Shown one piece after another: positions 46,061 through 56,832 of a stretch of DNA of 64,000 nt. The position numbers were made by a program, and so were the translations under genes. The notes below the pieces were generated by a model. That model saw only the letters and a program-made list of their open reading frames with translations, ran no database searches and was not told the origin of the DNA. The first letter of the stretch is position 1; each line of letters opens with the position of its first letter. Origin of the DNA: Pagrus major (taxonomy: Eukaryota; Chordata; Actinopteri; Spariformes; Sparidae). The DNA is taken from assembly GCF_040436345.1 (NCBI RefSeq), contig NC_133232.1, positions 26,566,315-26,630,314 on the forward strand. Reading direction: 5' to 3'.

Positions 46061-47744
46061 AAGTTTGTAGTTTTCCCAGTTCAATTTGGAGTTTTGGTCA
46101 ATTATATATATAAAAAAAGTGATGATTAGGGGTTAGGCACAGATATTCATCAGGTATCAGTGATTTTCTGTCAGATTGCAGATAAAATAAATAATTTTAA
46201 AAATGAAAAAGCTACGATCAATCATTTTGGTAATCCATTAAGAATTTAAGTCATTTATTAAGCACAAATGTCAAACATAGCTGGTTTCACCTTCTCAAAC
46301 ATGTTTTTTTTTCTGTCATATCATTTTAAATTGAATGTCACTGTTTTGTACTCTTGTTGAGACAAAACAAGCCGTTTGAAGGCAAAAATAGATGAATCAA
46401 AAATCATCTGCATCACGCTGTAGATTTTCACTAAAACCACAGTATCACTAATATACAGTAACATAACCTACCATAGAGAAGAAGAAGTTGACATATTAAG
46501 TCATTAAATCCCTTCTAAACAGTTGATGGCCCAGGTCCTACTGTATTTCTTACAGTGTTTGGGAATAAAAGAATAAATAGATATATCTAAATTGTTTTCC
46601 TTTTTACACGTTTAACCAACATCTTTTTTTTCCCATTTGACAGTAGATGAACATCACCTGCTAAATTGGCATTTAGCTAAGTACCACCTGTAGGAAATAT
46701 TCAAGCCATAAAAAGCCACATAGCTGCAGTTTGTAACACATAAATGAACAGAAAATCTAATTCATATATGAATGCAAACCTATATTAATAATATTTTGGC
46801 CATTTTAGAGCAGAATCCAAAACAGTCTTGCTATTTTATGGCTAACATGCTAGGAAACAGTTGATTAGCTGGTTAGCATTTAGCAAACAACGATATGGCG
46901 TTAAGTCCAATGTTCACTGACCTTTTAGCTCTGCTTATCCTACACCAACCCATGAGCAAGCCAAGGTTGCATGTTAAACTCTCTTGTTGCCAGCTGTAGG
47001 CGGTGTCTGTCTGTGTGTGAGGCTGGCAGGTGTGTAGCTGTTGGTTGTTAATGGCCGCCTGCTGCTGCTGGAATAAGGGGTGTTGATGAGGGAAGTGAGA
47101 CTGACCCAAACAGCAAAATTGCAGGCTGTAAAAACAAATCAATACGCTGAAACCGGTTCAAAAGCCTCATAGAGCCGGCATGAGTCATGATGGAAGAGAT
47201 GACGGTGATGATTTGTAATTTTTCCTCAAACATAATTCAAATTAGCTGTTGTTTGTCAGAAATCTGAGACTGCCAAAGCACATAAAACCTGGGAAAAAGG
47301 AAGCAAAACAACCCTTTTTTATTATTTTTATAGTGAAAAATGTTCCAAGAGAACAGAGAAAATCCACACATGTACTTTAATATAAACAATCCATTTGACT
47401 CAAATTCAATCCTTATGCTAGAAGAAATGAGATCTTACTGAACCGAGGCACAGGCTCCTAAAGTCCTCATCATCATAGTAATCACTTTAATCACCGTATT
47501 TACCCCTGCAAGAGGCAGGTTTGTTCAGGTACAGTACATCCAGTCCAGCTTGTCCTTATTAACCTCCCATGCCTGACCCTGGGCTTGTGCAACAGCAGGC
47601 TCGGGCCCGTCTCCCCCAGCAGCCATTGCGCCACTCAGCCGTGAAGGCTTGGCCTCGCGTTCGTCCCGTTACCTTGGTGACAACGGAGCGTGACCATCCC
47701 CGACGTCACTTTGACGCGTCGCCCTGGAGAGAGTCTGAGCTGTG

Positions 47745-47792
47745 TTGTGTCCTCACATCATCTCCTCCAGTGGAGATGGTGTGAGGACACAA
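47745..47792. other. Near-perfect 21-bp hairpin
   Basis: Arms 47745-47765 and 47772-47792 are complementary over 21 bp with a single G-T wobble, separated by the six-base loop TCCAGT. Pairing stops cleanly outside the arms. The sequence is GC-mixed, not a simple repeat. Transcription is unknown. It could be a palindromic remnant, a protein-binding cruciform or a short RNA hairpin. Confidence 0.6.
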
Positions 47793-48238
47793 GTGGAGCA
47801 TCTGCATCTGGTCTTTGACATCTAACCCCACAATCTAATCTATTTCTAATCTATTTGAATCTGTTTTATTTTGATGTACATCTTTTCTCAGACTGGTAGA
47901 AGTACTGAGCAAAAAGGCTAAAATAATGAAAAAGACTCGGAATGAAGCGTGAAAGTGGTGTTTAACAGCTGATCTGTTGACTCAGTGATGACTCATGTTT
48001 AAATATCAAATAGCTCTCATGCCTGACATAAACAAGACTGGGCAAAAGATTATAATGACTGTTTATCCCGGAGCTTATTACGTATTTATCTGTGCGCAGG
48101 TAGGACAGAAACTCTGGGATAGTTTGAAATCAAAGCAATCTTATCAAAAATAAGGATATAATGTATAAAATACATATAAAATACGTTAACTTTGATGATA
48201 GTATAAAAAAACATAAGTCAACCCACATTCATCTTGTC

Positions 48239-48470
48239 TTAAAGGATAAGTTCACCCAAAACAGTGTTGCAGCATTTGTTTAAAATACTGAATAGTAATA
48301 ATAAAGTTTTTTAGATAAAGTTTCTTCCAAATGTATGAGAGAAATCAATTCTTATAACCATCTTTGGAAACAAGGAGGAACTGTTGTCTTCTGGTCTTCG
48401 AGAATCAGATGTTTTTTATCATCAAAGCTGATTGTATGTGAGAGATAAGTGATAAAAATAAGGACGTCTC
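48239..48470. repeat. Possible 'agttcaccc' dispersed repeat
   Basis: 'Taaaggataagttcacccaa' at its left end is a phrase common to abundant fish MITEs. The interior ('ctttggaaacaaggaggaac') and right end are not well defined. Confidence 0.35.
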
Positions 48471-48834
48471 TGTGGTAAAGTACAATTATTCAATATATAT
48501 TGGAAACCAAGTCAAAAATAGACCGAAATTCCCCATCTCTCTCTTCTCTCTCCCTCGTAGTGTGAAAAGAAGCAGAATCTGAGCTGCAGTTTCTGATACA
48601 AATAAATGGACTTTGAGACTCCAGCACGATTCCTGCCTACAGCCAGTCAACATGATAATGATCAGCATCATTCATCAGGAGCGCCGATGTGTCCAATCAG
48701 ACGCAGCGATGCCTGTGAGTGTCTGCCTCTGTTGACCTGGTGCTTCTCTCTCTTCCCACCCCCACTCCAATGTGCAGACAGAGGGTTGCTTAGCAACCCA
48801 AGAGCAGCCTATGGAGCACACACACTCATTCGTG

Positions 48835-48856
48835 CACACACACACACACACACACA
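48835..48856. repeat. (AC)n microsatellite
   Basis: Eleven AC units in intergenic DNA. Confidence 0.9.
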
Positions 48857-51800
48857 GTTGGAAAACCCAGGAACTCTGACGGAGGAAGATAATGTACTCC
48901 CACTCCACCTCTCCATGCTCTGTGACCCCCAAAAATGTGGAGAGAAACAGTGAACGCCTCTGACTGGATGAGATTCAAACCCAGTAATCGTGGCCCAGTG
49001 ACTGCTCCTCTTCGAAACACACACACACACGAAAGCATGCGCACGTAAAGTCCACTCCATCCTTAGTTAATATTTTGTGATTGTGACTGATTAGCGACGG
49101 TTTTAAGCCGGCAGCCATGAAATCAGCGTTTCCAGCAGACAAAGAGCTTTAGTAGATGAAAGTTAAAAGCTCTGTGGCGTCTCCCCAGTCTAACACTATT
49201 AGCACATTAAGTGAGTGCTTAAATACAGTCAGCAGACGATGGATCAACTCAGTGCCTCGAGCGGGAGACAGCACTGTAATCCCCTAAAGGGGGGTTTCAC
49301 TACAGTAATGGCAACCCGTATGAAACCACAACCCCTGGGGAGTGGTGGGACTGGGTGGATTATGAGCAGCCTCGGGAACCCGCTAAAACCCTTATAGCCC
49401 TGATACACACACACACACAGAAAGGAGCTGGTACCTCCAACACACACACACACAAGCATGTTCATAAAAGGAGTCAAACACACAAACACAATGTCCAGGA
49501 GTATAATTTAGCTGACTGCACATACATCTCCAGCTGAGCGAGGGTTAATATTTCCTCTCTTTTAACATCTGTATGACATGTTTGGGGAGCTGGGTGCAGT
49601 AACTGGGTGTCGGGGGGATAATTTTACTCCTGGAGGATTATAGGATGGTGATGGAATGGCTCTTTGGGCCGAGGGCGAGGAGATGGCAGGAGGTTGAGAG
49701 CGTGTTTTTTTTTTTGCTTGCTGGCAAATTAAAGCAGTTGCCTCAGGGGCAGGAGAAATAAACTGAAACATGGTGACATAAAAGGTAAAGAGCACATCAC
49801 GGCTTGATCTCTGCTAGGAAAACAGAATGATAACACTTGGGCCTGGTGATAAACACTGACTGGGACATGGTTACCTGACAGGGTTGTTATTACAAACAGG
49901 AAGGTCTAATTTGTATCAAATCAGGAGGGGGGAACAGACTGGGATAGATTAGTCTCGGGTCAAATTATTTTATGTGGTGCCAGAGGGCAAAACATGGGTA
50001 GAAAATGATTGTTTTAAATAGACGTATTGATAAAATATCTACATACAACACAGCTTTATGTAAAGCTTTTATCACATGAATTATAAAAAGCACCCGTATT
50101 GTGCAGTCAACTGTTCATTTGTTGTCTCTCCCTCCCCGGGGCAAAGCAGCTTAAAGCATAAAGGAGATTACACATAACCAAATATACAAACATAAAAAAC
50201 TGCAAAGCCTACATGACCCCTGCCTGTGAAGACACACACACACACACATACACCTATTTCGAGACCCAAATCTGCGTATAGATTTGTGTTTTCTATCTGA
50301 CCCGAGGCTTTCATCCACACATAAATACAGTACTTACACAGTACATTCCCCTAGATGGCCTGTAAGAGCCTGCAGCTTTACTGCATAGGGGTTCAATCCT
50401 CTCACGTTGACAGTTAACTCACTCATAAATCCATAAATATAACACTCCATGAGCGAGACATGCAACCATTCCTTTCTATGTCTCCTGCATCAGAGCCAAT
50501 GTAGAGGTGGCCTCTCTTTGTGCGCTATTAAGACATTTTTATAACTGCGAGCGTAAAACCCAAAGGGAGAGACGGACACAGGTGACCCTCGGGGGAGGGG
50601 AGGTCACTGGAGGTGGGTCACTGAATGTAATCTTTACAATGAGCAAAGCAAGGACTCAGCAGCCGGGGGAATACATGGGCACAGCTTGGCTGAGCCTCGC
50701 TCAGCAGTTGAGAGTGTGTGTGAAAGGGAGAGCGAGTAAGAGACGGGGACAAATGTCTCATCAACCTCCACACAGCCCACATCCTCGAGGCACTTTCCAG
50801 TAGGCGTTTTTGAAAGTGATGGCTCAAAAAACACCACCTAGGTTCTTTATTTTCTGTGGTTAGATATATAAGATTAAGTTGCCTGTTTTTGTTTCATTGC
50901 TGAGCTTCAATGGAGGGATTGTAACACAAAGATTAAATTTCACACCAAAAACACTGACTCTGGTAGATACATACTGGATCTAAGGCTGCTGAAGGGACAT
51001 GAAAGTGGATTCTGCCCCCATCACTTAAAGGGTAACTCACCAGTTTTCCACATTGAAGTGTGTTTAGGACTACTGGATATGTGAATAAAGTAGTATAAAT
51101 CCTTTTGTGGCTCCAGAGGAAGCTGCATGTAATCTTATATATTGCCTCCAGTGATGTCACTCAGAGTATTTTAACTATTTTAATTCTACATCAAAGTAAT
51201 GTAACTTATTCCATTTGATTACTTTATGATTTCTGTTCTAGCAAATGTTTTCAACTGGCAATGAAAAGTCCAATTGGTAGACAAAAGGCAGTGCAAATTC
51301 AAACAAGGGAATCCATCAAAAACACCATCCTAAACTAGAGCACACACTGCCCAATGAATTGCGCCTGTCTAGACGTAAAGACAGCTCCTCGTAAGCCATT
51401 TGACCCTTGATGGTGTTCCCAATGACTGTGCTGACCAAGGTGATTGCTACGAACGGACAAAACTGCTCACACTTTTACACACACGCCAAACAGCAGGTTT
51501 GGTGACCGAAGGACTCGCATACACACATTCTGATTTTGCCTCATAAGCACATGCTTACAGGCCATGACCATGAGAGAGATGGCATGATGACACAAGTGCA
51601 TACATCAGGGAAAAATATCTGAAAATTGAGGGCACAAGGTAAAACATGCTGAGAGCAACACTTCTATCCAAAATCTATTTGCATCGCTGTCCAAAGTCAT
51701 TCCTACCCCATCTTCTGTATGTTGACACTGCCCCCTGGTGTCTTTGAGAGCAAGGTGCGACAATATAAGACTGTACTGTACAATGCATTGATGTTTCAGG

Positions 51801-52506
51801 CTGAGAAGAACAGTTTGTTTACGAGTATATTATTTAATTTCACTTTGCAAAAACAGGATGGAAAATAAAAAGCACAGTTCTTTTGTTACAGCACAATTAT
51901 GTACTTTGTTTCCATTTTACAACACAGTCAAAACAAAAGTGAGGAGATGGGCAGCACATAAGCACAATTGTAAAGGAAGAGACGTGCTATCCTACCTCTG
52001 CATGCCACATGTATAAATCTAATATCAACTAGATTTTGTTTATTGGCTTTATGAAAAACATTTTGCAGTTCTGTCACTTCAAGTAATGAAAATGTACTTT
52101 TCACTGACGGGGAAGAACATCATCAGAACATAGGATCGCCCTTAAGTAAACTCGTCTTCTTTATAGCCCATATTTCTTATTAATGGATGACTACATCCGG
52201 TCATTTACAAAACAGTTCAACACAGAGCTCTCCCTTTTGGTGTGATCCATATTTCTGACATCAAATTGTATTTGAAAATAAGTCAATACACAAATTTCAG
52301 ATTTCTTTTGACCATGTATGTCATAAATTACATATGATTAAATTTAAAGATGGTTAATTCTGAGGATGCCCTGCATTAAAAAACAAAAAAAACACTTTTA
52401 TTTGTAATCAATTTATCTGGGACACAACAAGTAATCCTGAAACAAGTTCCTCGGGTTTATTTTGCAAACAAAATTAAAGTGCAGAACCATCATTTTTCAA
52501 ATCTTT

Positions 52507-54491
52507 TCAAATTGGATTAGGGCCCATATCAGGCTCTTGCTGCTCATCCATGTAGTAGGGATCTCCTTGATGGACTCTGTGATTGTGCACCCTCAGGTTT
52601 CCCCTGTGGGCAAATCTCTTCCCACACTCTGTGCAAGCGAAAGGCCTCTTCCCCATGTGAACGTCCCTTTGGTGGGCTCTTAAGTTCCCACTGCGGGCAA
52701 AACGTTTACCGCACTGAGCGCAGCCAAAAGGCCGCTCCCCTGTATGTGTGCGAGTGTGCACGGTGAGCTCAGAGGGAGTGAGGAAGCTCTTGTCACAAAA
52801 CTGACAAGGATGCAGTCTGACTCCTGTATGGCGTAAAAGGTGTCTGCGCTGGTGGGAGGGGTAGGTGAAACACTTGGTACAGTACGGGCAGGTGTAAGGT
52901 CGTCCGGTCCCTCCACCGGGAGCTGCAGGGTGGCTCAGAGTATTTGTGTGTCGTAGCGTGAGCGACTGTGAATTGGACTGTGGTCGGAGAGGGTCTCTGT
53001 TGCCAAAGGATGTGACCCGCCGTGTGTGATTGATGGGGCCTCTCCCACCTCTGTCGTCTCTGGGTCTCCATGGTGATTCGCCAGAGGGGGCTTGGGGTTG
53101 AACCTGGCGAGCCCCCCTCTGCCCCACGGCCTGGCCCTGCACAGAATTCTGATTGGAGTTCTGGTTCTCAGGCTCCTGGTCCAGGAAAGGGAAAGAGCTA
53201 TCGTCATCTTCATTGCTGGTCTCGTCAGAGCCAAAACCAGGTCGGAAGCAGGATGCGTCTGTTCCAGTGCTGCTGCTAGCTGGACCAGAGCAGCCGGTGC
53301 CATCGGCCTGCAGGTTATCCAGACCAGACACCCCACCTCGGGTAGCGTCCAACCCCGGTAACCACTCCCCAGGCTGAGCTAGGCTTGGGTCAGGCCTCGG
53401 GGAGCAACGCCCGCTCTGGGAGATGGAGAGAAAAGGGGTGGAGGCTTGATCCTGGAGGGGTCTGTGGTCTGCACTGCGACTGCCCTGATCCCAGTGAGAC
53501 ACTACAGAGAAATCAAGGGAGGGGGAGAACAATTGATGCACTTTCTAAAATAAAATATCCTAGCACAAAGAATTTCATCTTGTTGGGAGAATAATGTGGG
53601 AACTTCTTCTTACATTTGGCCTTGGCTTGTGTGGCAGACAGGGTATCTATCTGCCTCTGGTCCACAGCAGCAAGGCTTCCTTCTGGGGCTTGGACTGCGA
53701 CAGACCCCAGGGTAGGCCGTGATCCAGCCCGCTGTGAAAAATAAGTAAAACAGATCTGTAAGACACAGAAATGCTAACAGCGAGCCATGGTGCAGTTTTC
53801 ACCTTGTGCTGGCTACTTCTATTTATTGAAACAGCAAACTTTTAAATCATGGAGAGGCAGGACAGAGTCTGACCTCATGTTTTACTGAAGCCCCATCCTG
53901 GCCTGTGACCTCCTCTTTCATCCCGCTGAGGCTCTGACTGAGTCCTTCTACTGGGTCTGAATGAGAAGACACATCCTTTTCCACATTCAGTCCTGTGCAA
54001 GAGAAGTATTGCTGGTCATTGTATCTGTAAAGCCTCTGGTGCTAGTGTGTTCATAGACAGAAAGAGGCTCAAAATGGGTTGACCCACATGCACCCATGCA
54101 AAGGATAAACAGTTATAGATAAAAAGTTGGATTACTTTTATTACTTTTTTACTCTTATGTCCTACATCAACGATGGCCAAGTGAGTATTCATGCTCTCCT
54201 GACTTAAATATTACCTGATCCTGCCAGGGTCTGCTGCCTCAAGCCGCCATCCCTGTCTCCTGAAGACATCTCCCCTTCCTCGCCCCCTCCACCCTTCGCC
54301 TTCTGCCTCCTCTCCACTTTCTCCAGCTTGCCTCGGAGGATGGAGATCTCCTCTGATTTCTGCGCTAGCTCCGCCTGCTGTTCGCACAGGCTGCTCTCAA
54401 AGATCTTGGCGATCTCGCACACAGCAGCTGCCAGCAGTGAGTCCATGACGGTGGCCAGCTGAGCGTGGAAAGCACTCCTCACAGTCTCCAT
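52507..54491 (-). CDS. C2H2 zinc-finger protein A (four fingers)
   Basis: Four minus-strand coding exons: 54215-54491, 53874-53992, 53614-53731, 52507-53501. All are GT-AG and join in frame to 502 residues. Residues 1-60 (from METVRSAFHAQL) form a helical, probably coiled-coil segment ending in EEISILRGKLEKVERR, related to the N terminus of the neighbouring gene B. Residues about 90-370 are Ser/Gln/Pro-rich and disordered. Four C2H2 fingers lie at about 374-396, 402-424, 430-453 and 459-482; the finger 2-3 linker is THTGERPF. The protein is probably a nuclear DNA-binding regulator; its target is unknown. An in-frame ATG lies 40 codons upstream (54611) with a poor context; I chose the inner ATG (A at -3, G at +4) because it aligns with gene B. 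I do not recognise a specific orthologue. A minus-strand AATAAA at 52456-52461 is the nearest poly(A) signal. Confidence 0.88.
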
Positions 54492-54611
54492 TGTCCTTAG
54501 TTTACGTGATGATGTTTTAATGTCAACGATTGATTGACACCGCTGTCTTCTTCTGTGGTTGGCCTCCAGAGGCAGCTGGGGGACGATGTTGCTACCACCG
54601 CACACTGCCAT

Positions 54612-55190
54612 GAGACGTTGCCATGCTAAGTAATGTCAGCTACGCCATTCCCAGTGGGTGTTTGCCGCAGCAGTTTGTCTTTAGCTCTTAGTGGTTAAAT
54701 ATCTCTAGATAGTCAACCTGTGTGACGCTTTTAAGCTATGATGTCATGGCAATCAGCTTGTAGGCTAACGCTACTGTTGTATACAGTGATGACAGGCACA
54801 TGAAATGCAGAGACTGTCTGCATAGTACGAGTACATAAACAACAAACTTCTAGCTAACCGTGGAGATAAAAAGTTGTTAACAGGCGATGCTATTGGTATT
54901 AGCTACTGTATCGTTAGCTAACATCACACACAGCTAACGTGTAAACAAGGGAGCCAACGGAGCGTAGCCAGTCCTAGCTCGCTCTAGCTAGCATTCTAGC
55001 TAACTACGTAAGAGCAAAACAAACACCCAAAGACGGAGGTTGCAATGTTTCTGATCCGTCGTCGGCCGATATCTTCACTGGCTGACCTTCAATCCATGAA
55101 AACAGTTCAGTCAAGCTCAAAGATGCGGCGACTCAACGTCCAGCTAGCAGGTTGGCATCTGATGTGATAATTGTTGCAAGTCTCGCGAGA
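54612..55190 (-). promoter_or_regulatory. Promoter and 5' leader region of zinc-finger gene A
   Basis: Upstream of gene A and CpG-containing, with several CGs between 55040 and 55190. It contains TCTCGCGAGA at 55181-55190, a perfect palindromic CGCG element typical of housekeeping-type CpG island promoters and known to be bound by BANP. It lies where a transcription start near 55100-55170 would be expected. Exact start and possible 5' intron unresolved. Confidence 0.55.
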
Positions 55191-56832
55191 ACAAAGCTGC
55201 GGAATTCAGTTGCCTGTAAAAAAAATAATAAAAGATCCAAAATATGTGTGTAATGCTGCGTAGACTTTCAGATTAATTTCTTAAGTTATTATAAAAGAGG
55301 TCGTACTAGAACTTTACTGCTACTACAGAAAATAAACACATCTTACACAGTTTGCAATACATTTTATTGGGGTAATGTTGACAAAGTCTCAATCTAGCAA
55401 CATTTCTGTTAAAGAAAAATACAAAATACAACAAATATTAATATCCGTGAAGCATGTTCACTTATGTTCTTCTTTGTCTTACAACTCAAGCATGAGATGA
55501 AATGATTTTACAGTAACCAATTACATTTTGTCCAGTAACATCACAAAGATGGGTCCACAAGTCTCCATAACCAAGCACATCAGCGGACACTGGGCTGATA
55601 TGAAAGATTGTGATTAAGGCAAATAGAAGCCAAACATGCACAGAGAACTCAAAATTTACTTTCACTGGATACAAGATGACTGATGATTTTTTAACAGGTA
55701 GAGATTTTGTTATACAGTTTCTACCGTAGCTATTCTTTTAGAATATATACCTATATTGTTGTAAGAGAGCAGGTGTGCTTTGAGGCAATGTTGGATTTAC
55801 ATAACTGCATCAATGTCATGAAGTACCGTGAGGAATTAGTCAGAAACAATCATTTTTTTCCCCTATGAATGGTTTCTTAGTTCAGATTTCCTGAAAGAAT
55901 TTACAAAATTACAATTACTTTAACTTAGTGTTGATAAATGGTAGAACAAGAGCACTTGTTCCTACACCTCTCTGCACTAGGGATCGACCAATATGGTTGT
56001 TTTCAGGCTGATACCAATTATCAGTAATCAAGGAGACCAATAACTGACAAGTGGAGCAGATATACATTTGCAGTCAAAATTTAAATCTTCGTGTCCAAAG
56101 TTAGAATAAGCGGTGATGGAATGTTACTCAAGTATTGTACACAATAACACTTTGAGGTACTTGAAGTATTTCAATTTTCTGCTACTTTATATCTCCGTTC
56201 CACTACATTTATTTGTTAACTTTAGTTACTAGTTACTTTGCAGATTCAGATTCCTCAGTGTTGATAGGCTACTACATTTGATGTGACCAATCAGATATTG
56301 TTGTGTGCGGGGCATTGAGTGAAACCACAGACTGGCGATAGACAGAGGATGCTGCATCAGAGCCCATGTGGCACATTTACCGAAAACAAAATGCTGAATA
56401 ACGGCCTCAATAATCAGTCTATCCCTACTCTGTACATAGACAGAGACGCCTAAGAAATGAGGAGACTGAAATGACACATTAAGTGTGACATTTAACTGTA
56501 AAATTTAGTCCATAATAATAACTGGGTTCAGTTTGCGGTTCCCCAGTACGCATTTTAATTTGGTATCAAAACGAGATCTTGCTGGCTTGCTTTTTGCAGA
56601 AACCCTAAACGTCACCAGTTTATTTTAATATTCAACGGAGATGAGGAATACCGATGTGATTTAAAATATTACTACATCTCAAAATAAAAAAAACATGACA
56701 GAACAGCTTAACTTAAGCCACCAACAAAAAAAGTGAAATGCTGGAAAAACCCCACCACCACACAGTCCGTCATGATTGACGGCATCCAGGGTTTCAGTGT
56801 CCACAGACAGGCGATACGAACTGTAAACTGGC
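55191..56832. other. Spacer between zinc-finger genes, including gene B 3' UTR
   Basis: Downstream of the gene B stop (56833-56835) on the minus strand. Candidate minus-strand AATAAA signals are near 56619 and at 55363-55368; which is used cannot be told. Two dispersed repeats occupy 55979-56260. The small minus frames (55486-55674, 56229-56477) have no recognised domain. Confidence 0.5.
55979..56260 (+). repeat. Two adjoining dispersed repeats
   Basis: 55979-56095 ('ctagggatcgaccaatatgg', 'ctgataccaattatcagtaa') resembles the 'agggat-cgaccgat' MITE family. 56106-56260 ('gttactcaagtattgtacac', 'tttctgctactttatatctc', 'ttccactacatttatttgtt') is copy 4 of the 'aagtacaagtac' element, same orientation as the copy at 7285. 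Confidence 0.6.

Larger units (their letters stand above)
44236..52380. other. Gene-poor intergenic region
   Basis: Eight kilobases between the ppp2r2c promoter and the first zinc-finger gene. No coding exon with splice-compatible flanks was found. It holds AC microsatellites (45079-45105, 48835-48856, 49430-49455), a decayed repeat at 45739-46060, the hairpin at 47745-47792, and RFX-like motifs at 47668-47681 and 48785-48797. Frames such as 45064-45381 and 47569-47784 lack recognisable domains. Confidence 0.55.

Noticed and set aside
54492-54611. Upstream in-frame ATG of zinc-finger gene A
   Set aside because: Poor start context (C at -3), and the alignment with gene B begins at the inner ATG; still possible as a minor start.
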